The translations under genes were made by a program, and so were the position numbers. From assembly GCA_964568355.1 (NCBI GenBank), contig CAZMRK010000750.1, forward strand, positions 1 to 9,684: a stretch of DNA of 9,684 bases, given 5' to 3'. The stretch is from JAJPJX01 sp964568355 (GTDB lineage: Bacteria > Acidobacteriota > Terriglobia > Bryobacterales > Bryobacteraceae). The notes below the pieces were generated by a model. That model had not been told where the DNA came from. It worked only from the letters and a program-made list of their open reading frames with translations, and did no database searches. Shown here piece after piece: positions 1 to 6,023 of the stretch (its first letter is position 1; each line of letters opens with the position of its first letter).

Positions 1-425
1 GGCTGAATCACCGCTTCGTATCCGCCGCCATAAAACATCCCGGAGCCCCAGTCCCCCCGGCTCTGATCCAGAATCTGCGTCACGGCATCCAGATAGATCT
101 GCAACTTCGTCTCGATCCCCTCCAGCCGGTCTTGGGAGAGCCTCACCTCGATCACCATCGAGGCGGTGCCGGAAAAGCTCCGGAATTTTTCGCGCAGCGT
201 GTTGGCGAGTTTTTCGCAGTAGATATTCAGCGTCGGGTACCGGATCTCCGTGCTGCGCTCGGCCAGCTCGATCGCTACGTTCTGCGCGGTGATTTGGGCT
301 GCCGCCACCGCCGGCAGTGCCAATCCCTCGGCGTCGGCCAACGCTGCTACGCTGTCGTTCAATCCCGCCGGTGCGGTCAAAAGCGTAATCACCTTGGCTG
401 CTGCCGTCTTGCCTGCTTGTGCCAT
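1..425 (-). CDS. Partial phage neck/tail-joining-like protein (3' end outside window)
   Basis: Reading the minus strand from ATG at 425-423 gives 141 codons open to the window edge, so the C-terminus is missing. The start lies two bases after the stop of the upstream 245-aa gene (TGACGATG), with AGAGGGG at 438-432 six bases upstream as ribosome site, so translation is probably coupled. The N-terminal third is alanine-rich and helical (MAQAGKTAAAKVITLL). The rest has the mixed alpha/beta look of small head-tail joining or tail-completion proteins, with segments NIYCEKLANTLREKF, MVIEVRLSQDRLEG and IYLDAVTQIL. It ends in a glycine/aromatic patch (GMFYGGGYEA). The role is inferred from its place after capsid genes; I recognise no specific family. 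It has no frameshift within the visible part. Confidence 0.75.
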   Translation of the reverse strand, partial: MAQAGKTAAAKVITLLTAPAGLNDSVAALADAEGLALPAVAAAQITAQNVAIELAERSTEIRYPTLNIYCEKLANTLREKFRSFSGTASMVIEVRLSQDRLEGIETKLQIYLDAVTQILDQSRGDWGSGMFYGGGYEAVIQ

Positions 426-427
426 CG

Positions 428-1165
428 TCAGCCCCTCTGCAGGATTCGCGGCAAGGCGCGCAGAAAATCGGCGGCCTGTCCGGTCCCCGGAAGCGGTCCC
501 GCAGCCAGTTCCGGATAATCAAAGGTCCAGGTCTGATCGAGCGCCAGCGGCGCCGCGTTTTGCCGCCCCATCGATTCCGGCGCCAGGCCGATGTAGACAT
601 TCCATCCCGTGGCGTTGGCCGGCGGAACGGCCGGCTGCACCTGGATCGCGGTACCGTTTTCGGCCGAAATCGACCGCAGTTCGGCCGGAGCCCCCTCCGC
701 GCCGGCGCGGTTGACCCAGGCCACCGTCGCGTAGTAAGTGGCGGCCAGTTGCGCCGAGGGCGCCAGCGTCAACACCGGCGGCTGCGCCTGGGGAATCGGG
801 TCCATCACGAAGCCGGCTCCCACCTGCATCAGTTGCTCCCGTGCCCAGCGCGCGCGCGTCGCAAAAGAATCCCACTTCCCCTTGTAGCGGTCGTTCAATT
901 GCCCGTAGTAGGCATCTTCGTAAACCAGGGCCAGGGTCTGGAGAGTGTGCCAGAGGCGCAGCGGCGTCGTGACCACCACGTTGGCGAGGCCACAACCCGA
1001 TTCCTGCGGCAGCAAAGAAGTGAGCATCACGCCGACCTCGTCCTGCGCCAGTTTCAGCTTGCGCGTGAGATCGATCCCCTCGGTGCTGGCCACATCCAGC
1101 ACAGCGGAATCGTATGTCGCCAGGTCGTCGATCGTCGAAATGGAGCCGTCGGTGAAGAGTGCCAT
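428..1165 (-). CDS. Phage structural protein with helical N-terminus and Ig/Fn3-like C-terminal half
   Basis: A 245-aa protein. Residues 1-120 are largely helical, with a charged helix near 32-52 and a tyrosine/arginine-rich stretch at 81-112. Residues about 127-220 look like an immunoglobulin/fibronectin-like beta domain: a proline-rich linker (PIPQAQPP), alternating strands (YYATVAWVN), then a GWNVYIGLAP strand and a QTWTF strand. Such domains are common on surfaces of phage virion proteins, where they bind host glycans or decorate the particle (established for phage Ig-like domains in general). The gene follows the capsid and a 98-aa gene and precedes a neck-like gene by two bases, so a connector, neck or decoration role is likely. 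The exact role is inference. The start has a weak AGG upstream and is 10 bases after the previous stop. Confidence 0.8.
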   Translation of the reverse strand: MALFTDGSISTIDDLATYDSAVLDVASTEGIDLTRKLKLAQDEVGVMLTSLLPQESGCGLANVVVTTPLRLWHTLQTLALVYEDAYYGQLNDRYKGKWDSFATRARWAREQLMQVGAGFVMDPIPQAQPPVLTLAPSAQLAATYYATVAWVNRAGAEGAPAELRSISAENGTAIQVQPAVPPANATGWNVYIGLAPESMGRQNAAPLALDQTWTFDYPELAAGPLPGTGQAADFLRALPRILQRG

Positions 1166-1175
1166 GGCGATCGGC

Positions 1176-1472
1176 CTATTGTTTTTCGGAGCGGGCCGGC
1201 ACTACCGTAAACTGCACCCGGCTGGCGGCTGCCAGTTCCTCGGCGGCCTTCTTCGCCTGCTCATGTTCGTCGTAGAATGCCTGGGCTTCTTCTGGCGTCG
1301 CGAGACGAGCGCGTCTCTCGACGATCGCCTTGGCTGCCAGGTAGGGCGAAGCTGCCGTACGGATGCCGGCTTTCCCGCCATCGTCGGTCTCTTCACTAAC
1401 CACCACGACCGACGGCCCGGTCAGCGAGCGTTCGATTTCGCGAATCTGTTTGAAATAGTTTTTCAGGTCCAT
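1176..1472 (-). CDS. Small phage protein of unknown function downstream of capsid
   Basis: A 98-aa, charged, soluble protein with no membrane segment. The N-terminal 18 residues are helical (DLKNYFKQIREIERSL). A short beta strand follows (SVVVVSEE), then a long helical part rich in Ala, Glu and Arg (residues about 42-85), ending in a short strand (VQFTVVP). The start at 1472 is preceded by a GAGGGG ribosome site. It lies 55 bases after the capsid stop, behind a GC-rich hairpin, and 10 bases before the 245-aa gene. Its place directly after the coat gene is where tailed phages carry decoration, head-completion or adaptor genes, so a small virion or assembly role is possible. I do not recognise the family. 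Confidence 0.75.
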   Translation of the reverse strand: MDLKNYFKQIREIERSLTGPSVVVVSEETDDGGKAGIRTAASPYLAAKAIVERRARLATPEEAQAFYDEHEQAKKAAEELAAASRVQFTVVPARSEKQ

Positions 1473-1487
1473 ATCCCCTCGCGATGC

Positions 1488-1517
1488 GGAGCCGGCCCCT
1501 GCAAGCCGGCCGGCTCC
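1488..1517 (-). terminator. GC-rich hairpin between capsid gene and next gene
   Basis: Arms GGAGCCGGCC (1488-1497) and GGCCGGCTCC (1508-1517) are perfect 10-bp inverted repeats around a 10-base loop. It lies in the 55-base gap after the capsid stop and before the 98-aa gene. There is no T-run after it on the minus strand, so a classical intrinsic terminator is unlikely. A transcript-stabilising 3' structure, processing site or partial attenuator that raises capsid mRNA relative to downstream genes fits better. That function is inference. Confidence 0.55.
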
Positions 1518-1527
1518 TGCGTCTCTC

Positions 1528-2436
1528 CTAGCTGTTCACCTGCACAGCGAACTTGTTGTTGATGACCCCGCAGCCGTAGAGCACGTCCACGGTAAACTGC
1601 TGCGCCAAGGTGTTGGGCTGGTAGCTCATCACCACCCGCATTCCGAAATTGCCCAATTCGGCGTACTGCGCCACGGCGCCAGTACCAGGCAGCGGCTGCG
1701 GCAGGCGGCGAATCACCAGGCCCAGTGCGTTCTTGGTGAACGCCAGGTTGTGCGTATTGGCCGGACTGGTCGTCTTCTGCACGAACTGCGAACGAAAGAC
1801 GAAGAAGTCTTTGATCTTGCCGATGCTGCCATCGATCAAAGTGCGCAGACCGGCTTCTCCGGCGGTATTGAACTCGCTGAAGCGCGAAATCTGCCGCAAT
1901 TGTCCGTAGGCGGTCGAATCCACCACCAGGTAGCGAGGCTCGGCCGCGGGAACCTTGGCTTCGAACAGAGCGGTCTCCGCGCTGTCCAGGGCCGCTTCAG
2001 TAAGCGCCGTTCCGGCCGTGCCGACCGGTGTGTTCCCGGTGCAGTAGAGATAGAGCTTCAGCAGATCGGTCTCGATTTTTTCCGCGATGGCGATCACCGC
2101 CGGCTGCATATAGATCTGCAGCAGGTCCGGAACAGCGAGCACCTTGGTGACATCCGGAATCTGAAAGGTCGCTTCAGCGTGGGTGTCCAGCGTGATGGAA
2201 GCGCTGCCCAGAGTCGGATTTTGGGTTTGCACCCCATTGCCTTCCACCAGGTTGTTGGCGATCAGGGTGGGCGGAATCGGAATATTCACCGTATCGCCGG
2301 CCTGCGCCAGAACCGGTTCATAATCGCGATTCACCAGGTTGCCCATAACGAGGTTCCCCATCACGGCCGGCAGCGCATCCGCCGCCACCAGCTTGACAAT
2401 CGCATTGGCTACATTCGTTGACGTAATTGCTGGCAT
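1528..2436 (-). CDS. Phage major capsid protein, P22 coat-like
   Basis: A 302-aa coat protein that forms the icosahedral head. Features resembling the P22-type coat family include an N-terminal helix ending in a Leu-Val-Asn-Arg-x-Tyr motif (residues 34-39), a Gly-Asp-Thr-Val strand with IPIPP (47-55), a hydrophobic QIPDVTKVLAVPDLLQ segment, a long helix over the AIAEKIETDLLKLY region, and a terminal strand VDVLYGCGVINNKFAV. P22 gp5 is about 430 residues, so this is a short member, perhaps lacking the inserted I-domain (inference). The ribosome site AGGAGG is the strongest in the module and overlaps the scaffold stop, as expected for the most abundant virion protein. A direct MGNLV-MGNLV duplication occurs at residues 26-35. 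The family call is by eye; the capsid role is well supported by synteny. Confidence 0.87.
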   Translation of the reverse strand: MPAITSTNVANAIVKLVAADALPAVMGNLVMGNLVNRDYEPVLAQAGDTVNIPIPPTLIANNLVEGNGVQTQNPTLGSASITLDTHAEATFQIPDVTKVLAVPDLLQIYMQPAVIAIAEKIETDLLKLYLYCTGNTPVGTAGTALTEAALDSAETALFEAKVPAAEPRYLVVDSTAYGQLRQISRFSEFNTAGEAGLRTLIDGSIGKIKDFFVFRSQFVQKTTSPANTHNLAFTKNALGLVIRRLPQPLPGTGAVAQYAELGNFGMRVVMSYQPNTLAQQFTVDVLYGCGVINNKFAVQVNS

Positions 2437-2440
2437 TCGA

Positions 2441-2450
2441 TCTCCTCCTT
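2441..2450 (-). promoter_or_regulatory. Strong ribosome binding site of the capsid gene
   Basis: The minus strand reads AAGGAGGAGA here, followed by four bases and the capsid ATG at 2436. It is a near-consensus Shine-Dalgarno sequence and includes bases of the TAA stop of the scaffold gene (2451-2449). Scaffold termination and capsid initiation may therefore be coupled. The other starts in the module have weaker sites. Confidence 0.8.
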
Positions 2451-3000
2451 ACAATCCCCGCAATGTCTGCGAGGCCACGCGCGCGATCTCCTGCCGCACG
2501 CGCTGCAGTTCCTCCGGGTCCATACCCGGCCGGATCCGTTCCAGGTCGATATTCTCGTGCCCGGCCGCGGGAGCCTTCTGCGTGGTGGTCATGCCCGACC
2601 CGCCAGGAATCCGCGCCGGCAAAAATTCCGGATTCTCGCTTACGAAGGAGGACAGATATTCCTTCAGTCCTGCCTCGCCGTTTTCGGTCCGCGCCAGGTA
2701 GCGGCCGTCTTCCGAGCGGAAGACGCCATCCTGCACGGCCTTGTACGCTAAATCCACCTTGGCTACGCCGAGCCGCTGCAATTCCGCCCGGATGGCTGCT
2801 CCTCGCTGGGCTTCCTCGGCTACCTGCCGGCTCCGCTTGTTCTCCTCCGCCAATTCGTTCAGCCGGCGTTCCAGCAGTTCACGGCGCTTTCGCTCCTCCA
2901 GCAGTTCGGCCTTGTACGCCGGTTCGCTCTTCTGGTGCTGCTGTTGGGTGAACTCCTGGATCGCCTGCCGCACGATTGCCTGAATGTCTGGTGCTTCCAT
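2449..3000 (-). CDS. Phage scaffolding-like protein (coiled coil)
   Basis: A 183-aa, highly charged protein just upstream of the capsid gene. Residues about 28-80 form a long Glu/Arg/Leu-rich helix with heptad character (ELLEERKRRELLERRLNEL and on), a predicted coiled coil. A compact region (about 80-125) contains GVAKVDLAYKAVQDGVF. A flexible Gly/Pro/Thr linker follows, then a final basic helix (ELQRVRQEIARVASQTLRGL) that could bind coat subunits, as the C-terminal helix of P22 scaffold does. Coil-rich proteins between portal and capsid genes are typically internal scaffolds removed after procapsid assembly. The function is inferred from composition and position. AGGA lies eight bases before the ATG. 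Confidence 0.78.
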   Translation of the reverse strand: MEAPDIQAIVRQAIQEFTQQQHQKSEPAYKAELLEERKRRELLERRLNELAEENKRSRQVAEEAQRGAAIRAELQRLGVAKVDLAYKAVQDGVFRSEDGRYLARTENGEAGLKEYLSSFVSENPEFLPARIPGGSGMTTTQKAPAAGHENIDLERIRPGMDPEELQRVRQEIARVASQTLRGL

Positions 3001-3019
3001 ATCTTCTGTCCTTGTCTGG

Positions 3020-4393
3020 CTATTCCGCTGCGTCGATTTCCCGCGCCACCCGGTCCTTGATCTCCTGCCGGGAGTCGCACAGATACTTCATGGCGAGCTT
3101 TTTGAAGATCTGGCGCTTCAGGGTCTCCGACCCGATGCCCAGATTCAGCAGTTTGCGGGCGTCGTCGAGCTCGTTACTGAAATCTCCGATATCGAACTCG
3201 TCCAGGCCCGAAACATCGATCGAGACGGCGTCCTGCCGCGCCGCGGCCACCGCGCGTAAAACCTGCTTCATGGCTTCTTTCGTGGCGTCGCCGTAGGCTC
3301 GCAGGACTTCCTGCGTAATGCTGAAGTCGCGCTGCTTGCTCGCGCCGGATTGCGCGATACTGGCGACCTCGGTCCCCGCCGCCTGGGTCATCAGGTAGCA
3401 GACCCGGTAGATCTCGTCCTTCAGCCGGACCAGATTGTCCGAAGCGATCTGAAAGACGTGGCCCTCCGGCTCGGTCCATCCGAAACGGTCCTGCGGCCCT
3501 AGCTGGATGTAGTAAGACTCTCCAACAATCTGGTTCCATTCGCGCTCGGAGTAGACTACCGGCGTGGCGAACAGGCCCATCGTGAGGGCCCAGGCCAGGG
3601 CGTTGGACTTGTTGAAGTGCTCCAGTTGCAGCAGGGCCGCTTTGTTCATCAGCCAGAGGCCCTCAGTCACCTGAAGCTGGAAGACCGGGACCCGGCGCAG
3701 CGCGGCCAGGCCGTGCGTACCTTCGTCCGCGAGCTCGATCGGCCCGCCGTCGGTGAGGCGGCGGTAGATCCGGTAATGTTCGCGATCGTAGTAGATCCAG
3801 CGCGTCTCTTTCACCCAATCCCGATCGGTAATCTGGGATTGCTGCAGGCAGGTGGTCCGCAGTACGGCCCAGTCGAGGCCGCCGTTCTGGTCGTAGCTCC
3901 AGTTGATGACCTCATCCGGCGAGTAATCCATCAGGTACGCGCGCGACCGGCCCACGGCGTCCTCTTCGGCCCGGCTGGCCACCGGCTCGCGCACGCGCGG
4001 GAAATCCACCACGATGTAGCTGCGCCCGCATACCAGGGTCTCGACGAAGCGCTGGCGAAAGAACTCGGCCAGGGTGGTACCCTTCAGGTCGCAATCTTCC
4101 GCAAAGAGGTTGAAGAACTGGCGGGCGTTGTCGTCGCTGCCTTCGAACTGGATCAGCGGCTCGCGGCGCATGAGCGTCGCGGCATACCAATCGATGATCG
4201 AGCCGATATAGTTCTCGTAAAAGACGCGGCTCAGCCGTTCGTTGTAGATCTCGGCCGGTTCTTTGTGGCGCCGTACCAGGTACTCGGAAGCGCTCGCCTG
4301 AAACTGCTCGCCGCCGGCGTACAGTTCCTTATACTTTTTCCACATCGCCTTACGGGCGACATATTCGGGATGCTCGCGGTTGATATTCTGCAT
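3020..4393 (-). CDS. Phage portal protein (DUF4055-like)
   Basis: A 457-aa protein that would form the dodecameric ring at the capsid vertex through which DNA is packaged and ejected. The N-terminal region resembles the DUF4055 portal group: an early YKELYAGGEQF segment, an EIYNERLSRVFYENYIGSII helix (residues about 49-68), then RREPLIQF, and a VVDFPRV strand near residue 130. The central part carries a QLEHFNKSNALAWAL helix typical of portal stems or wings, and residues about 340-360 hold the AGTEVASIAQSGASKQRDF stretch common in portals. The C-terminus is helical and acidic/basic. It lies 10 bases after the terminase stop and 19 bases before the scaffold start, the usual position. No clear Shine-Dalgarno sequence precedes its ATG, so translation may depend on coupling. 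It is much shorter than P22 portal (about 725 aa). Confidence 0.82.
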   Translation of the reverse strand: MQNINREHPEYVARKAMWKKYKELYAGGEQFQASASEYLVRRHKEPAEIYNERLSRVFYENYIGSIIDWYAATLMRREPLIQFEGSDDNARQFFNLFAEDCDLKGTTLAEFFRQRFVETLVCGRSYIVVDFPRVREPVASRAEEDAVGRSRAYLMDYSPDEVINWSYDQNGGLDWAVLRTTCLQQSQITDRDWVKETRWIYYDREHYRIYRRLTDGGPIELADEGTHGLAALRRVPVFQLQVTEGLWLMNKAALLQLEHFNKSNALAWALTMGLFATPVVYSEREWNQIVGESYYIQLGPQDRFGWTEPEGHVFQIASDNLVRLKDEIYRVCYLMTQAAGTEVASIAQSGASKQRDFSITQEVLRAYGDATKEAMKQVLRAVAAARQDAVSIDVSGLDEFDIGDFSNELDDARKLLNLGIGSETLKRQIFKKLAMKYLCDSRQEIKDRVAREIDAAE

Positions 4394-4403
4394 GGCTGTT
4401 CGC

Positions 4404-5708
4404 TTACAGGAGGCGTTCTCCCCGCTCGCCGATGCGGGGCTTCGGCCCGCACTCTTCCCACAGCAGGTATCCCAGCGCGTCGGAGAGATGCGTACGCCGC
4501 CGATCGCGCTCTTTGTCGATCTGGTTACTGTCGGCCTTGTACGATACCTGCTCGAAATCCTTGATCAGTTCCTTGCACTTGGGGTGAACCCGCAGGCTCA
4601 CCTCGCCGTCGGCGTTACGGAGCAGGGAATTGGTCAACATCACCCGGTCGCGCACGTTGGGGTTGGACCTTGCCACTTTGTACACGAGGCGGCTGTGGTA
4701 CGAACTACGGAAATACTCCCGCACGATCTGGTAGTCCGTACTTCCGGTGGTCTGCTGGTGATTCCCGGAAGCATCCCCGTAGACCACCACGCCGGCCGGA
4801 TGATCCGGAAAGCGCTGGTGAAAAGCCTCGCAGGCCTCGCGCGTGCTGGCGTGCCGCAGCACGATTTCATCCAGCACCCTCACCTGGCCGCGAACGATCT
4901 GCGCCACCACCGAACACATCGGATCCACGTTGAAATCCAGGGCCCAGAGCAGCGGCGCCATGCGATCGAGCGGCAGTTCCGCCAGGTTTTCATTCCGCTG
5001 GAAGGCCTTATAGACCAGGCCCCCGTTCATATTCAGGTACTGTCCGAGGACCTCCTGCTGATAGAAGTTCTCGTCGTAGCTCTTTTTGAGCTGCTCGTAG
5101 AAGTCCGGAATCTTCTCCAGCAAAAAGCGGTTCTCGAACGGCCGGGCGATGACGGCCTGATAGCCGTTCACGGCCTCGGCGACGAACTTCTGATAGACCC
5201 AGTCGTAGCCTTTCGGCGTCCAGACGGCGAAGCCGCACAGGCGCGTAGCCTTGGGGTCGCGCAAGCGGCCTTCCAGCCGGAGCCACGCCGGCTCCGGCGT
5301 ATATGTCAGCTCGTCCAGCCCGAACCAGGCCAGATTGGTTCCGCGCAGGCGCTCGAAATCGTCTACCGGCCGGAACAGGATGCGGGACCGGGTGTCCTGC
5401 ATCACCAGCACGTTCTCGGCCTTGTTGTAATCGTACGGAATTTCGTTGCCGTCTAAAATCTCAAACAAAGTTGCCTGCGTGGCATCCCGCAGCATCGGGT
5501 AAGTGGGCGCGCCGATCAGTCCGGTCCGGCCCACATTGAGATAACTCAACTTGATGGCTTCCTGGCAGAGCGCCTGGCTTTTGCCCGAGCCGATCGGCCC
5601 CGAAAAGCCCTTGAACCGTGCCGTAGAGGTGTGAAACAGCCTCTGCGACGGCAGCGGCTCATACGCTATTCTTCGGAAGCAGGTTCGGCCGCGCTCGTCT
5701 CTACCCAT
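4404..5708 (-). CDS. terL: Phage terminase large subunit
   Basis: A 434-aa ATP-driven DNA packaging motor with nuclease. The ATPase domain shows Walker A GPIGSGKS (residues 37-44), Walker B LAWFGLDE (126-133, acidic D132/E133) and a WTPKGYDW motif (163-170) in the coupling-motif position. The C-terminal RNase H-like nuclease shows three plausible metal-binding aspartates: D258 in ALDFNVDP, D312 in VYGDASG and D410 in HLSDALGYLLW. Length is normal for the family. The start at 5708 overlaps the end of the upstream small gene by 43 bases, with AAGG just upstream, and no later in-frame ATG precedes Walker A. It works with the small subunit and portal encoded on either side. The call is secure from motifs; the triad assignment is by eye. 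Confidence 0.95.
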   Translation of the reverse strand: MGRDERGRTCFRRIAYEPLPSQRLFHTSTARFKGFSGPIGSGKSQALCQEAIKLSYLNVGRTGLIGAPTYPMLRDATQATLFEILDGNEIPYDYNKAENVLVMQDTRSRILFRPVDDFERLRGTNLAWFGLDELTYTPEPAWLRLEGRLRDPKATRLCGFAVWTPKGYDWVYQKFVAEAVNGYQAVIARPFENRFLLEKIPDFYEQLKKSYDENFYQQEVLGQYLNMNGGLVYKAFQRNENLAELPLDRMAPLLWALDFNVDPMCSVVAQIVRGQVRVLDEIVLRHASTREACEAFHQRFPDHPAGVVVYGDASGNHQQTTGSTDYQIVREYFRSSYHSRLVYKVARSNPNVRDRVMLTNSLLRNADGEVSLRVHPKCKELIKDFEQVSYKADSNQIDKERDRRRTHLSDALGYLLWEECGPKPRIGERGERLL

Positions 5709-5908
5709 GTGACCTTGATGTCGCGTGGCTGCTCCACTTCCAGTTCCTTTTCCATTTGCAGCAGCCGAATGAAATCCCCGATGGTCGCTTTCACTTCGTT
5801 GGTGTCGATCTTGCTTTCAATGTTCTGAATCGCCTTCCGGATGAGGACGGCGCTCTTTTTGGGGCGCCTTTCAACTGCGGCGCTCTGGTTGGTTCTCCGA
5901 CCCTTCAT
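5666..5908 (-). CDS. Small terminase-small-subunit-like protein
   Basis: An 80-aa protein, first gene of the phage transcript, ending inside the terminase large subunit gene (43-base overlap). The N-terminus is very basic (KGRRTNQ, ERRPKKS). The middle is one long helix (residues about 20-60) with a pattern suited to oligomerisation (ATIGDFIRLLQMEKELE). The tail is acidic (AAEPASEE). Classical small terminase subunits are about 140-180 aa with an N-terminal helix-turn-helix; no such domain is evident here. It may be a reduced subunit that keeps the ring-forming helices. The assignment rests on position and size, so it could also be an unrelated early structural gene. AGGAG precedes the ATG and sits in the loop of a small inverted repeat. 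Confidence 0.65.
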   Translation of the reverse strand: MKGRRTNQSAAVERRPKKSAVLIRKAIQNIESKIDTNEVKATIGDFIRLLQMEKELEVEQPRDIKVTWVETSAAEPASEE

Positions 5909-5926
5909 ATTTGCTCCTGCGCAAAT
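5909..5926 (-). repeat. Inverted repeat holding the ribosome site of the first phage gene
   Basis: ATTTGC (5909-5914) and GCAAAT (5921-5926) are perfect 6-bp arms with a six-base loop. In the minus-strand mRNA the Shine-Dalgarno AGGAG spans loop and arm, directly before the ATG at 5908. A hairpin could gate initiation, or the palindrome could be a protein site. Both roles are inference. Confidence 0.5.
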
Positions 5927-5932
5927 CCCTAT

Positions 5933-5973
5933 TCCCGATTCGAAGCTAGCATCCGGACTTTGCGGTCCCGATT
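5933..5973. repeat. TCCCGATT direct repeat pair, 33-bp period
   Basis: TCCCGATT occurs at 5933-5940 and 5966-5973, a 33-bp period or about three helical turns, in the leader and start region of the candidate minus-strand promoter. Same-face spacing is what a cooperative regulator would use. An 8-mer pair could also be chance. Confidence 0.4.
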
Positions 5974-5978
5974 GGGTT

Positions 5979-6008
5979 AAATTACTAAGTTGTTGAAAAT
6001 GTGCGCAA
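5979..6008 (-). promoter_or_regulatory. Candidate promoter of the phage structural transcript
   Basis: On the minus strand, TTGCGC (6008-6003) and TAATTT (5984-5979) are separated by 18 bases in the only AT-rich stretch of the window. They resemble sigma70-type -35 and -10 boxes. Transcription would begin near 5972, leaving a leader of about 60 bases before the ATG at 5908. Both boxes match imperfectly. Confidence 0.35.
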
Positions 6009-6021
6009 TAAACTTTTTCAA
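5993..6021. repeat. TTGAAAA/TTTTCAA dyad, possible operator
   Basis: TTGAAAA (5993-5999) and TTTTCAA (6015-6021) are perfect 7-bp inverted arms around 15 bases. The dyad encloses the candidate minus-strand -35 box and ends two bases before the upstream start codon of the plus-strand operon. A bound dimer could repress one or both directions; this is inferred from geometry. Confidence 0.4.
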
Positions 6022-6023
6022 GG

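Noticed and set aside
1488..1517. Hairpin after the capsid gene as a classical rho-independent terminator
   Set aside because: No run of T follows the stem on the minus strand, and tightly spaced phage genes continue directly downstream.
3617..5456. Long plus-strand ORFs (315 and 358 codons) opposite portal and terminase genes
   Set aside because: They are antisense to genes with clear portal and terminase motifs. High GC in coding DNA produces long open shadow frames, and these translations show no recognisable domain.
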